DNA of 64,000 nt from the NCBI GenBank assembly GCA_034406715.1, contig CP137864.1, forward strand, positions 62,001-126,000, in the 5' to 3' direction. Numbering within the stretch: position 1 is the first letter of the stretch; each line of letters starts with the position of its first letter. Below the pieces are notes generated by a model that saw only the letters and a list, made by a program, of their open reading frames with translations, did no database searches and was not told where the DNA came from. This DNA comes from Rhodotorula mucilaginosa. Taxonomy: Eukaryota > Basidiomycota > Microbotryomycetes > Sporidiobolales > Sporidiobolaceae. Made by a program: the position numbers and the translations under genes. This document shows, piece by piece, positions 31,252 through 44,200 of this stretch.

Positions 31252-32720
31252 GACGGTGCTGCTTTGTAAGGGCGCGTGTGCTGTAGACTGCGAGAGGAGC
31301 AAAAGCTAACGCGGAAAGTGGTTGGAAGGGAGGCGGACGTCGGAAAAGGCGTTCGCTCCCGCGGCACCTGCTAGCACAGAAGGGTTGGCGGAGGCGGCGG
31401 CGCCATGGACGCCGCGTTCCGTCGCTTACGATAGCTGCATTGTTTGCGAAAAGAGATGCGGAAAGAGCGGATCCGAAGCGCGACACGTCATCGGCGACAG
31501 ACTTCAACGCGGCGATTCGGCCTCCGCTTGCGCCGTCTGGTGGGAGTAGTTTGGCGCTGCGCGTTGGGCCGACAGTTCATCGACGCTTGGCATAGCTTCC
31601 GCGGTTCCGCATGGCGTCTCTTCATGTGCCGGGAAGGCGGCGGTGCCAAACTCCGACCAGAGCGTTTCGCAAGGAGCGTTTCGAGGCCGGCTGGACAACT
31701 CATGACGACGAGTTCCAGCATCTCGGTCAATATTGACAGCACTGGCGTTGGCTTCCGGTGGAAGGCTGGTCTTCGATCGAGTCTGCGGAGCGTGTGGCGA
31801 GGGTTCTCGGTCGATGTTCTCCGCCGGATGTGGTCAAGGCGATCCCGACAGCCAGTTGTTTCGTGACAGCCTCCTGAGTACGAAAGGTACATTCTGTCGG
31901 TAGCATGCGAGAGCCCAAGGGCGATCCTGTTCTGAGCGCCTGCTCGTTGACGAAAGTGACTGCCGACGAGCAAGAGAGGCGAAGCACCAACAGGTGGCTT
32001 CTTTAGCACGACGGCAAAAGCAACCCCGAGAGCGCCGAGAGCAGATGTTGTCTTATGTTGCGTTGTCGGTCCGATGGCCGGTAACCTGGATCGTGTGTCT
32101 GCCGCTTGCGAGTCGCTTGGTGATCCGGCCGATACTTCGAGGTCCGACAGCCGGAAGAAGACGAGAGGGCGAGGCGCGAGTTCACTCGCCCGTGGCGAAG
32201 GCCGTAGAGAGAGCGTTCATTGTTGTAGACGTACGGTGGGCGGAGACGTTGGCAGTCGTCGATGGTCAAGGTTGAGCGAACGATCTGATGAGCGCGGATG
32301 GTCCACGATACAGGCGTCGAGGCAACAGCGGTCGAATCGACTCCAGGCTGACGTGATTTGTGGTCACGCTAGAACAGATGCAGGCGATCAGAGCGTAGAA
32401 CTGTCGGTGAGGTCTGCTGCGACTCAAAAAGACGGTGTCAATCGCCGCGAGACACGGATGGATATAGCTGCAAAGTTTTTTCACTCTGATGGTCTATGCT
32501 ATAGGTACCCGGACGAAAGCAGTCACAATGCGCGACAGGATTCTCGCTATATATTCTGCAGAGACTCCAGGATCTTCACGGAGTGGCGCAATGATGGCAT
32601 TGCGCGCGAGTCTCGCGGACGGAGCTCAAAGGATGTTGTTCGAATCTAGATTGCATTCAGTCCGCAGCTGGAGAATAGACAAGGCAAATGGGACCGGCAG
32701 GCAATGATTCACGCCCGCTT
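31252..32720. promoter_or_regulatory. Long spacer upstream of ABC copy B
   Basis: 1.47 kb between the start of copy B and the stop of copy C, twice the other spacer of the array. A near-match to the drug-response octamer, TCCGCGGT, lies at 31598-31605, about 350 bases upstream of copy B. Small open frames occur on both strands but none resembles a known protein, and no transposon ends or target-site repeats were seen. Confidence 0.4.
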
Positions 32721-35700
32721 CTACCGTTTGCTGTACCGGAAAGTGAGGAAGCGAGTGCCGAGGATTGTCACGATGGCGTTGAAGATGGGGTAGCAGAGGT
32801 AAATGCCAATGTTGCGCCCGCGCTGACTAAAGTTGATGTCCAGGACGCGGTAGAACTCGTCGCCGACCCTGTACCGACAGACTGAAGAACCGCAGGTTAG
32901 TCCCGCTCCGAAAAGTCGCCCAGACGCTGATTTCGCGAGCCTTTCTCTTACACTGGCAATCACTGGTCGCGTCCGGGTTGTTGATGTAGCCGCCAGCGAA
33001 AGCCGAATAGAACTCGAGCCACTGGTTGCAGGTGCGCCCTTGCGGCGGCTGGATCACGCTGAACTCGGAGTCGGTGCAGCGGACCGGCTGATCGTGGAGC
33101 TCGTTGACCGTCAAACCCCTGCCACGGTGAATCTCAGGGTCAGTGCAGGCGGGAGAGACTTAGCGAGGACAGCTAAAGCGGTTGGAGAATGCGAGACCAC
33201 GTACGAGATGAGCCAGGTGAGAGGATTGACCCAGTAGCTGTGAGGTGGAATGGACTCGAGTTAGCCGAGAGGTAGCGCGGACTCTCAAAGCTAGGAACGT
33301 ACAGCCAGGACCCTGTAGAGCGAGAAAGATGTCAGCGAGGGATTAATGATCTGGACAAGGCTTTGCCGACCGCGACTCTTTGCGTTGTGAGCCTGAACGT
33401 ACTGTAGAACGACGGCATGTCCGGCTTCGGCACGGTAACGCCGCAGAAGAGCGCGCTGGAAAGGGCAAGGCACGATCAGCCCCGCGCTCAGCCTCCGATC
33501 GGTTTCGCCTCCCTCCGCTCACAAAATGATGAGCAAGAACGGATTCGTCATGGCTGCCGAGTAGATTGACGGGGCGAGCGACGCGACGGCCTCTGCAGAA
33601 GCGGCGGGAGCGCAAGTGAGTGACGTGCTCGTGAACCGAAGAGCGCGTGGCCAACTCACGTCCGAGCGTCACCGCAAACATCTGTCACGAAAGGCGAGAA
33701 GGCAGTCAGTACCGCTTCCCTGGGGGCGGAGCTTGAGAGAGTACGCACCTCGGTGATGAGCACCATGGCGAAAGCGTAACCGGCTCGGTTCGAGCTAAAG
33801 TTCAGACCGACAGGGTAGTAGAGCAGCAAGAAGAAGACGACCGCACACAGGACGGACGCGGGCGTCTCGGCGGCGAGCTGAGCCAGGGCGAAGACGACGG
33901 GCGAGTACATCTTGGACGAAGCTTCCCGAACAAAGAGTGTGCGCTGCAGGAAGGTCAAAAGTCAGGCGCGGCAGAAGGACACCTTGAAGGCGTTTGAGAC
34001 TAACCGCCACGATAAAGTTCGGTTCGATGACGCTCAGCAGGATACCGGGGAGGACGGCGAAGAAGAAGATGACGAAAACGCGGTATTGGAGCGCAGCGAG
34101 CGAGTCGTTGATGTTCAGGAACTGGAGTGGCAAAACAGTCAGCTTCTCGGGTAGGCGAGGTCGGAAACTCGCTCCTCACCGTGAGGCCGACGATCAGAGC
34201 GATCGAGATATGCTGGAAGAGACGCGTAAAGCCGTAATCGGGAGAACGCCAAAATGCCAGGAAGGTCCGAGTACTGACGACCTGGAGTTGAGTCCAGAAC
34301 GGCGTAGCGTCTGAAACCAGCGAGAGTCAGCCTGGGCAGCACAGCGCCTCGGAAGGTGGACGTGACTTACAGGAAGTTCCCAAGCCTCCGGTATCTTCCG
34401 GCATGGCGAACCCTTCGGCGTTGAGCTGCTTGATCGTCTCCTTCACCTGGGCAAATTCCTCCGAGTCGAGCCAGATGTCGGCCCAGTCCCGATCTCCGAC
34501 ACGACGAGTAGAGCCGGCGCCGATCGCCTCCAGTTGGTACTCCGCGGGATTGGCCTCGGCAGGGCAGACCGCCCCGTGTTTGGCAAAGTAGTCGCGGAGA
34601 ACGTGCGAGTCTTTGCCGATATCGCCAAAGTAGACGGTACGGCCTCCGCCCTCGAGCAACAAAAGTCGATCAAAGTTCTCGAAGAGGAGCGCGTTCGGCT
34701 GATGGATGGTGGCGAGAATAGCCTGTCCGGCAGCGGCAAGCTTGCGAAGGAAGCGGACGATGTTGTAGGCGGATTGGCCGTCGAGGCCGGAAGTCGGTTC
34801 GTCGAGGAACAGCAGGAGCTGCGGCTTCGAGGCAAGCTCGACGCCAATCGTAACGCGCTTCCGCGCCTCGACGTCGAGACCGAAGCCGGGGAAACCGATC
34901 ATGGCGTCGGCGAAATCTTCGAGCTCGAGCAAGCTGATGACTTCTTCGACGTAGGCGTCCTTCTCGGCCTTTGAGACATGAGCCGGTTGACGGAGGTAGG
35001 CCGAAAAGCGGAACGCCTCGCGAACCGTCGCCGTCGGTTCGTGGACATCGAGCTGCTCGGCGTAAGCGGTCCCGCGCTGAAAGTCGGGCCCCGGAGGTCG
35101 ACCAGCGATTAAGCGTTCGCCACCGATGACGCCGACATTCTTGCGATTCGCCAACACGTCGAGAAGAGTCGTCTTTCCCGCACCGGAAGAGCCCATGAGC
35201 GCGGTGAGCTCACCGGGGCGAACGTAGCCGTAGACGTGATCGAGGAGTTGCCGTTGACCGCCCGGAACTGGAACCGTGTAGCTGTCGAGAGGACGAACGC
35301 AGTTAGCGTAGCTTCTGAGAGATAGATGGTCCTCCAGCTTACGTGACGTCCTGCCAAGTGAAGGGCTTGCGGGTCTGGATGAGGTTGGACAGATCTTGCT
35401 CGATTTCGCCTTTCCGATAGGCCTCCTTGTTCGCCTGCAATTTCTCGTTCAAAGCCTTGCGCTCCTTGTTCTCCTTGGCAAACACGTTGATGGCCGGGTG
35501 ACCGGCTCCGTGGTCGATATACTCGGCGACGATGGCCTGCATGACGTTGAAAGCGAAGAAAAAGACGATCGTGATGCCCTGTGTGAAGCACCCTATGGCG
35601 TCAGTTTCGCTTGACCGTCTGCTAGGGCGATAAGTGGGACGACCGCACCCAATTCCTCCACTGGTGAGCGATCTCGAAGCGGAACGATGCGTAGATGTAA

Positions 35701-38700
35701 TCGCGTCCGGGGACGATCGGATTGCCGGGTGTTGCGCCGGCAAGCGTACAGACTTGATTCGGTCCCAAAGTCGCGGGATATCCGGGACCTATAGGAGTGA
35801 TATAGATGCCTTCGCAGAGGAGGTTGATCCGTTTGAACTCGTTGCTCATGGCGGCGGCGAAGGCGTATCTGGAAGAGATGACAGAAGTCAGCGAGGCCAT
35901 CTCAGAGAACCCGTTCACGCCGCTGACGATTCGACGTACTGCACAGGATTGAGCCAGGTCAACCACGCAAGCCAGTCGTGCTGCGCGTAGTGCGGAATCT
36001 GAAGAGCAGCAGACGTCAGCTTCCGGTGCCAGAAAGTCTTTTCCGTCCGAACACATACAAGATATCCGGAATAGCAGACCCTGTACGAAATTGCACCGAG
36101 GTCAGCGCCATGTTCTTGACCCACGACAACAGTGGAAAAGGCCGCTCACATAATCGAGATAAGGACGGAAGCGAGGCGTGCGGCGTGGTCATAGCTAGGG
36201 CAGAGCGTGCCGAGCAGTCGGAAGAAGCCGGACAGCGAGAGGAAGCCCGACAGGACAATGAGGTAGAACTGTAAAGGGGGTTCGTGAGCCACCAGATAAA
36301 ACTCGTTGACACAGCGACCGCTGCTCACCGAGAAGAAGGCTCCCGGACTGCGATAGAGTCCTCCCATGAAATACAGGATGATCTGCGCGCGGTTCTTACA
36401 TCATTAGCTCGACAGAAACACGAGAGAAACCTCAAGGAGAGCAACGCACGTCAAAGACGAGGATCTGGGCGGCATAGTTGGGCAAGTCGGCGAGAGTCGA
36501 CGCGACCGTGACGGCACTCGGTCGGTAGAATCCATACCGGCGATGACGAGAAAAGATGACTCGGCCCATCATCTGCGTCGGCAGCTCGTTGAAGGCCTGG
36601 AGCGGGTGAGGGGGTGAGTATTCGAAGGACCTGCTCAAAGTCAGGGAAGCCGCACTTGGAACGAATTGAACAGCAGAGCCTGCGGTGCACTCAGAAGGTC
36701 AGTCAAATCTCGTCGAGGGTCCACACAGCCGGAAAGGCCACGAACCGTAAAGATGAGACCACCGCGCGTAAAGGCACCGGCCGCCGTCTCCGGCAGCAGG
36801 AAGTAGCACGAGCCGACCAAGAGCGCAATGATGACACTGGTCGTCCAGCTGACAATCATGTCGGTACGGTCCTGCGCCTTGAGTTGGAACTGCCGGACCA
36901 TGAGCGCCCAGACCTGCGACGCGAACGACGCCGTGTAGGGCGACTTTTTCCCGGCCCCGCGGCGCTTCTCTTCCGCGACGGCTTGGCGGAACTCGTTCAG
37001 GGCCGCCGTGTCCTGCTCGATGTGCGCTTTGAACTCGTCGCGCTCGGCCATCATGCGCGCGTACGTCTCGGATTGCTTGTAAGCGGCTTCCAGGGCGACC
37101 GCGCCGGCCGGAACGTCATTGGTCGTCCGCCCCTCGGCAAACTTGCGCTCGTTCGGGTCGGTGCAACCCGTGAGGTAATCGGCCGTGGTTTGACGCGGCA
37201 AGTCGGCGTAACCGAGCGACATCATGTACTGACGTGCCTCGCTTGCCGGTCCGAAGTAGACCTGTCGCCCTTCGTCGATGACGAGGACCTTGTCGAACTG
37301 CTTGTAGATCCCTTCGCCGGCCTGGTAAAGCGAGACGAAGCTGCAAGGACAGGTATCCCGTGAGTGGAGTGTCGCTCGATGATCGAAATCGATGCTCAAA
37401 CTCACGTAGCCATCTGGTGAACGTCGGTCAGGATCCGGATCGCTTTGGCGTAGTCGAGTGCGGTCGAGGCGTCCAAACCACGCGTCGAGTTGTCCCACGA
37501 AGCGACGCAGGCACGCGTCGCCATCTGTTCTCCATTGTACCGTCAGCGTCTAGAGTCCCTTTTGCGAGAGGAAGAAACGCACCATTTCCGCGATCGAAAC
37601 GCGCTTGCGCTCGCCGCCTGAGACCCCGCGCACGCTCGCCGAACCGACTTTGGTATTCCGGGTGTGCGTGATGCCGAGCATCCGCAAGAGGAGCTCCAAG
37701 ACCTCGTTGTCAAACTGCTTCCTCGTCTGACCGGGCAGGAGTTTCCCCGGGGTCTTGAGCTTGAGGGCGAAGAGGAGCGTTTGAGCGACCGTGAGGGTGG
37801 CGGCGTGGACATCGTCTTCCTGGTTGTAGACGACCTCGCCGCGGTACCGCTTGCCCATTTCCTTGGCGGGGATACCGCCGTACGAAACCTCGCCGTTGAC
37901 CGCCAGAAAACCGAAGCGGTTGTTGGCGATCGTCTTCAGGAAGGAGGTGCAACTGCGGAGAATCACGAGTCAACGTGGTGTTCCGATCTTGCGCGTCAAA
38001 GTAAGGAGAACGCACCCCGAGCCGGGTCGACCGAGGACGAGGCACATCTCGCCCGGTTTCAGGCAGCCGTCAAACTCGTGCAAGATGTCGACCGGCTTGA
38101 GCTTGAACGGTCCCATGTGGGTGACCTTCATGAACTTGAGTATAGGCCAGAGTGCCGCTCCCTTGACTGCATCCGGGAACGTGCGGATATGCATCTTCAG
38201 GGGAAAACATGATCAGTCGGACGACCCGGCGATTTCACGAGGGAGGGGACAGAGCGCGGACCGACCTTCATCCCTCCCGCTCCGGTGACATTCAGTTTCT
38301 CCCACACGACTCCAATCACTTTGCGTTTGAAGCCGGCGGCGTCGTACTGCTCGGATTCGTTGCGGAGGTACGCCAGCAGGTCAAAGTCTTCCGAGTCGTC
38401 CGAGCCTTCCTTCTCGACGTCTTTCGAGCCAGTTCGAGTCCGATGCAGAGACGACCGGCGGGAGAGCTCGTGTCGCAGGACCTAAGGGGGTGAGAAGTTC
38501 TGAGTCAGGAGCAGAACGCCGTGACGAGACGAATACATTCGAAAGACCCACCGCGAACGCATGCTTGGCCTTGTCGACATGAACGTGGTGATCATGTGCG
38601 TGCCCGTTCTTCTCGGGATGCTGGCGCTTCTCGTCCCCGCCATGCAGCGTCGTACCAGAAGCCGACAGCGTCGGAGAGTGTCGTCGAGTCTCGTTCGGTG

Positions 38701-38776
38701 AGCGATGGTGCAGATCGATGTGATCGTGTTGCGGCACGACGGCCGAAGCACCCACGATCCCGATGGGCAGTGCCAT
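32721..38776 (-). CDS. SNQ2-like full-size ABCG (PDR) multidrug transporter, copy C
   Basis: Third member of the array, with the start [15 protein letters not shown] at 38776 and a stop at 32721-32723 after FRYSKR. NBD1 lies about 37,250-38,190 ([24 protein letters not shown]) and NBD2 about 34,400-35,200 ([31 protein letters not shown]). TMDs lie between and after these as in the other copies, and no break was noticed. Distinctive is a His-rich stretch in the cytoplasmic N-terminus (about residues 55-75, [19 protein letters not shown]), absent from copies A and B. Within NBD2, 34850-34929 is identical over 80 bases to copy A 20346-20425, while copy B differs there at about ten positions. The gene is the telomere-distal copy and is divergent from the next gene. 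Confidence 0.88.
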
Positions 38777-39862
38777 GGTGAGCGGTAGGCGGGAGAGCGT
38801 GGTGGCCGGTCGAGTTAAACGAGGCGGGTGCGGATCATCGGACGGAGAGCGACGATGACGGGTTTAGGAAGGCACGAGAAGAGGGGGGAATCGGAACACA
38901 GGGCTCCATATCTGATCTGGAAAGTAGGGTGACCGTCTTAAGGCGCTCCTTACTTGGCCTTGCTGATCGGGTCATGACCCGTACTAATATTCTGCTCGAA
39001 GCCGCGACCCGTTGTGAGCTGCTCTTCGATTCCTGTCAAAAGATGCACATGTCAGTGGCCAGATGCTCTCCATCTCACGCGCGCGCGAGCTGCCTTGCCG
39101 ATTTCGACGTACTTTGACTGCCGTAGACCGCGTTTCAAAGGTATTGGCGCGCGATACAGTGCGTACAGGCGTCCTGAAGCGGAAACTCCGGACTTGTCGA
39201 GTTTATCGCCCCGGCGAACCCCGGGCTCTTTGTCGAGGTAGCCGGTCTCAGCAGCCAAGCGGCGGGGTCGATCAGGTTCGCTGAACGGGCGGAGGAGCTG
39301 ATCCTGTCCACCGCTGGATGAGCTGGACTCGGAGTGCACAGAAACTTGACTCGGAGGAGGGAGCGACGTGAAGAGTGCTCCGCCGGCACGTTGGGCGAGG
39401 TGATGCAGCTTAACCGGGCTGAGCGGTCAATCACAGCATCTTTGCAGCGTATAGCGTCCACAGCTTCGACTGCATGAGCTGGCTCGCTTCATCGTCTCAG
39501 AGACTTGGTGATGAAAGAGGGAGCGGTCCGCGCACACCGCGAAGAGCGAGTTTGCGCGGGTGCGGCTCCGCGAGTGCGTAGCGAGACCTGATTGGACCGA
39601 GACTGTCGAATCTGCTATAGCGACCGGGAGCTAGAGAGGCGTCGTGGTCAAACCCCGGAATCCGCTCAGTGTCTCTTGCTCTTCAGCTGCTTCGCTGCGT
39701 CGAGCCGCTGCTGATCCTGCCGAGGTTGAGGAGGGAGCGCATCCACACGGAATTACTGGTCACGTACGGCCTCGCCAGCAACTCGCCAAACCCAGAGGGT
39801 CGCGGTCAACGACAGGCGGAGCTGGAGAAGCGATCTCCTCTCGCTCCCTCGACGGCGACGAG
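38777..39862. promoter_or_regulatory. Divergent upstream region, ABC copy C / Gfd2-like gene
   Basis: About 1.1 kb between two divergent starts. A TCCGCGCA octamer (a degenerate drug-response-type site) lies at 39527-39534, about 750 bases from the copy C start. No coding sequence, tRNA or repeat could be supported. Confidence 0.4.
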
Positions 39863-41153
39863 ATGGCGCAGGGCGAGCCGCGAGACGAGCAAGAGCTGCC
39901 CGAAGTGTTTGTCCAGCTCAAGTATGGTGCGTCCTCTGGATGACCCGACAGCTGGTCTCCCTCGAAGGGCCCCCACTTGGTCTTCCCGACCGACGAGTGC
40001 GACGCTCGTAGTCTCCGGAGGCTGACCAGTTCTGCCCGCAGTCCTGTTCAGCTGGCCCAACACGCCGCTCCTCAAGCGCGACGGCCTCGCGCGGGACTGG
40101 TTCAAGTCGCACTCGACCATGACCACCTTTGTCGACGCCCTCGGCGGCTTCCCCTTGACCGTGTACGAGGCGACCTTGCCCGGTCTCGCCCGCGAACTCT
40201 TTCTCTCGCAACAACAAGTCGACGTCCTGATCGCCGACCTGTCCAACTTGATGGGGCCCTCGAGAGCCCGCGCGAGTTTCAAAGAGACGGCGTTCCGGAA
40301 ACGGAGCGAACTCGTCAAGGGTACTCCCAGCGGCGCCGGCCAGGGGATCCGCACCCACGTCTTTCACTCACAGGAAGAACTCGAGCGGAGGTTCGGCGAA
40401 CTGAAAGACGAAGACGACTGGCACGCGACGACGGCGCACTGGCGCGAACTGAAACGGGCCCAGTCGGCGTGGACCTTTTGCCGCGACCGCGTCGTCCGCG
40501 GAGAGATTGGCGAACCGCACTATGTCGCCGTCGACGTCGAGACGTGGGAGCGCGACCACGACTTGATCACCGAAGTCGGCATCGCATGCTTGCGGTTCGC
40601 TCCGAACGGCGGATCTCAGTTCACGACGAAACATTACGTCGTCGCCGAGAACGCCGACAAACGCAACGGTCGCTACTGCCCCGACGCGCGCGACCATTTC
40701 CAATTCGGGCAGAGCACCGTCCTACCCCGCGAGCACCTCGTCGCAGAACTCAGCACTATCCTCACTCCCCCAACGGCCACCGGCCCTTCCGTCCTCTTAC
40801 TCCACGACCACCGCGGCGACGTAAACTCGCTGACCGCCCTCGGCCTCGACCTGAACCGGTTCGAGCGGAACCCGCTGATGCCCGAACCACCTCACGCGCC
40901 CGATTACGCCGAACGCGGCTCCTTCCTCCTCGACACGCAGCGCCTCTACTCGGGATGGTCCCGCCGGAAACGCCAAGTCCGCCTCGAAGATGCGTGCAAG
41001 TCGCTCAACGTCGCGTTGCCGGGAGGTGACTCGCTCGCGTACCACAACTCGGGCAACGACGCCTGGGCCACGCTGGCCGTCTTTGTCAAACTCATGGACG
41101 CTCCCATCGGCGAGACGGCCGACGACAGCAAACCCGCCGGCTGGACTCGCTAG
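39863..41153 (+). CDS. Gfd2/YDR514C-like protein with DEDD exonuclease fold
   Basis: Two exons (39863-39926, 40042-41153) give 391 residues starting MAQGEPRDEQELPEVFVQLK. The C-terminal half resembles the ribonuclease-H-like domain shared by yeast Gfd2 and YDR514C. It has YVAVDVETWERDHDLITEVG with a D-x-E pair near residue 220, LLLHDHRGDVNSL with a central Asp, and LAYHNSGNDAWAT as the last motif (H-N-x-G-N-D). This is the order of a DEDDh exonuclease, so catalysis is possible. Gfd2 was found as a helper of the mRNA-export helicase Dbp5, but the molecular role of the family is not settled. The N-terminal half is not recognised. Convergent with IRC3, 109 bases apart. Confidence 0.72.
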
Positions 41154-41262
41154 CGATTCCGATGACTGGCCCCCCTGCATTTACACGTGTTGTATTTCCT
41201 CAGATTTGCGTGTACGATGTGAGAGAGACAACAACAAAAAAACCCATCCCGGCCTTTCCCGA

Positions 41263-44200
41263 TCAGGTCGCCTCAGCAGCCCGCAAGCCGTCCTCCTTCG
41301 CCTGCTTGCGAGCATTCATCTTGAGCAGCACCTTCTCGACCCGTTTCCGTTCCCGCTCCGCCGCCCTCTCCGCCCGTTTCGCCTCGGCCAATTCCTTCCT
41401 CTCACTCGCCTTGACCGCCTCCCTGCCCACTTTCTCCTCCCGTTTCGCCTCCTTGACCAGTTCCTTCTTCTGCTTCTTCCAGTACCCAAGCCCGCCATAC
41501 TTGACCCGCGTGATAATATCACACGCTTGGCCCTTCGTGAACCCCTCGTCGGGATCCATCACGTCGACGCGGACGTTCCACGGCCGACCGATCCAGACGC
41601 CGTCGATCGTCGTCTTGCCCTCGGCGCGCTCTTCGGGACTGAGCGCCTTTTGGAGGATAAACTTGCGCTGTGCGGGCGAAGGGGGGCCCATCCGCCAGGG
41701 TGCGTAGCGACCGAGCGAGAGGTCGGAAAAGTCGGAATGCTGCTTGACGTAGGCGTCGACGGTGCGGAGCAAGATGGCGAGGTTCGGATGGAGCGCAATC
41801 TCTTGCGGCGAGCGGTAGCGCACGACCCCCGGACCGGTCACGAAAGTTGGCAGGCGAGTGTACAGCTGCGCTTGATAGTTGTCTGCAAAAAGCGCATGTT
41901 TTGGCCCGGATCAGCCTCACTCGGTCCCACCAAGTTGCTAGCGAAGGTAGGGAAAGAATCCCGCACCTGGCGCTTCCGGATGACGAGCAATCCGAATGTA
42001 ACCCTTTCCCATCAGTTCGAGGACCCAAACATCGTTCCCGCACCCGACCCAAGCATTCCTCGAGAGTCGAGAGATCGGAACGCCGCGGTGCCCTCCCGGC
42101 TGGGAAGAATCGCTGTCGACACCGAGCAGGTCGAAGACGGTCGCGTAGTGGGTGTACGAGAGCGAGTACGGGAGCAACTCGGGTTTGCGAACGCTCGCTG
42201 GAGTTTCCTCATCGGAGGTGGCGGCGGAAGCACTCTCCCTAGCGCGGGCTTGCAGCTGTTCGGCCGTCTGGCCTGCCAGCGTCCCAAGAAAGCATGTGCG
42301 TGTCAGTGACGGCCCCCCATTTCGTCCCGTCCACCCTCACTCACCATCAATCTCACTCAGCGGATCCAACCCAAACAGCGTCGGCGTGCACACCAGCGCC
42401 TCCGGGTTCCTCGTGAACGCGATCATGTCGATCAAGAGACAGTCTCGCTTGCCCGATGCGGGCGAGAGGCGCAGACCGCGTCCGAGCATCTGGAGGAAGA
42501 GGTTCTGCGATCTGGTCGGGCGCGCGAGGAGGACGCAGTCGATTTCGGGAAAGTCGGCTGCCAAAAAGGGGTACGGGAGAGGGGAGAGGATCTTATACTT
42601 AGTGCTCCGGTCGAGAAGGAACGCAAGGGCCTGAGAGAGAAAGGGCGCGAGGGGAAGGAACCGCACCTCCTTCAGTCAAGATCCCAAAGTTGACCAACAC
42701 GGGGAACTCGCCCGCCCTAAACGCTTGGTACGTCTCGACCCTCTCGGCTTGCTTCGTCCCTTCGTACACGAACCGGGCGTCGATCCCGCGCGCGCGGAAC
42801 GTGTTGGTCAAGGTGACGACGTGCGCGACCGAGGCGCCAAAGACGAGAGTCGAACGGCGGTCTGCTCGACGGGTGGGTAGGGGTAAAGGTCGGCGCGCGA
42901 CGGAGGACGAGATCAGTGAGTAGACAAGACGAAAAGAAAGAAAAAACAATGGCGGTCCTCTTCCGGTCGTAGGAGGAAGTCGAGGGAAGAAAACGACCCA
43001 CCCTGCGCTTTCTCGAACCAAGCATCGACCGCCGCTTCGGCAAACTCGACCGTGTCGACTTGGCGCGCCAAGCTCGAGAGGTTGTAATCTCCCGTGACAC
43101 TCGAAGTCTTGACCTTGTCGAGGTCGAGCGTGTCCCGGTCGACCTGAACCGCCGTGAACTGGATCGCCGAGAGCCTGTCCCGATAAAAGGCCGAACCGCC
43201 TCATCCCTAGCATCAGCTTTTTGAGAGACACACGCTCAGACGACCACATACAAATCTTTCCAAAAGGGAGGAAGAAACCCGGGAACGCACCATTTCGCCT
43301 GCACCATCTCGAGCCAATCGGCGTGCCACACAATCTTTTCAAACACCTTGCCGAGCGCGAGTCCGTCCGCCCTCCCCCACGTCGCCGTGAACGCCAACAA
43401 TGGGACGCGGGCGCGGCCGCTGATCGGGTCCAGCAGCATCGGGACTGCGGCGGGTTCGTCGATGTATTGAGGAGGAGGAGCGGGAGCTGCTGGTTCGACG
43501 GGGCCGTAGCTCGCTGCCTCCATTCGGGACGTGGTCTCCACTTCGACATCGCCGTTGAGCGTGGTCAATCCAGGTCCCCCGCTGGGAAATAGCTCGTCGA
43601 CCTCCTCCTCCTCCTCCCCGTCGAGCTCAGAAACCCGCCCATCACCTCCGTCCTCGTTCCCCTCCTCCTCCAGCTCGGTGATCGTCTCCTCCACCTCTTC
43701 CGGATTCCCTTCGATCACCTCAGAAGAAACGACGAGTTCCCCTCCTTCTCGGTCGACCAAGGCAGTCTCGACCTGAGGATCGAACCGGGCCAAGATCTCG
43801 AGGTACGAAGCGGCAGCGGCGTGGTGCGCCTCGTCGACGATGACGGCTTTGTGCGACTCGGGGAGGAACTTTTCGAGCCGCGAGAAATCGTTGTACGCCA
43901 AGGTCTGCGCGGCGTGGCGTGGCGTGGCGGCGGAGGTGGTGGTGGTGGTGGTGGTTTGAGGCAGTTCAATATATGAAAAAGGGACCGCGCGCCCAGAGAG
44001 GGAGAGACAGACAAGAGGAAAACGAACCTGGAAGGTGGCGACGGTGACGTCTGCGAGACCGGTCGCGCTACTCTTGCCCTGCTCGACCTCGACAGTCTGC
44101 AGAAGGGGGGGAGGGAACGTGTGAGCCGTGAAGGAAGGCGTGGGAGGAAGGGCGAAACGCACCCAGTCTGGATAGGCTCTCTGGATCGCTTCGGCCGTCT

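Noticed and set aside
31252-32720. A transposon or gene remnant in the long ABC spacer
   Set aside because: No terminal repeats, target-site duplication or recognisable protein fragment could be found by eye.
18284-38776. ABC triplication as an assembly duplication
   Set aside because: The copies differ throughout in introns, spacers and N-termini; only short blocks are near-identical, so they are real paralogues.
39000-39640. A tRNA gene in the ABC/Gfd2-like spacer
   Set aside because: A GGTTCG-like string near 39277 lacks the A-box partner and a cloverleaf stem set.
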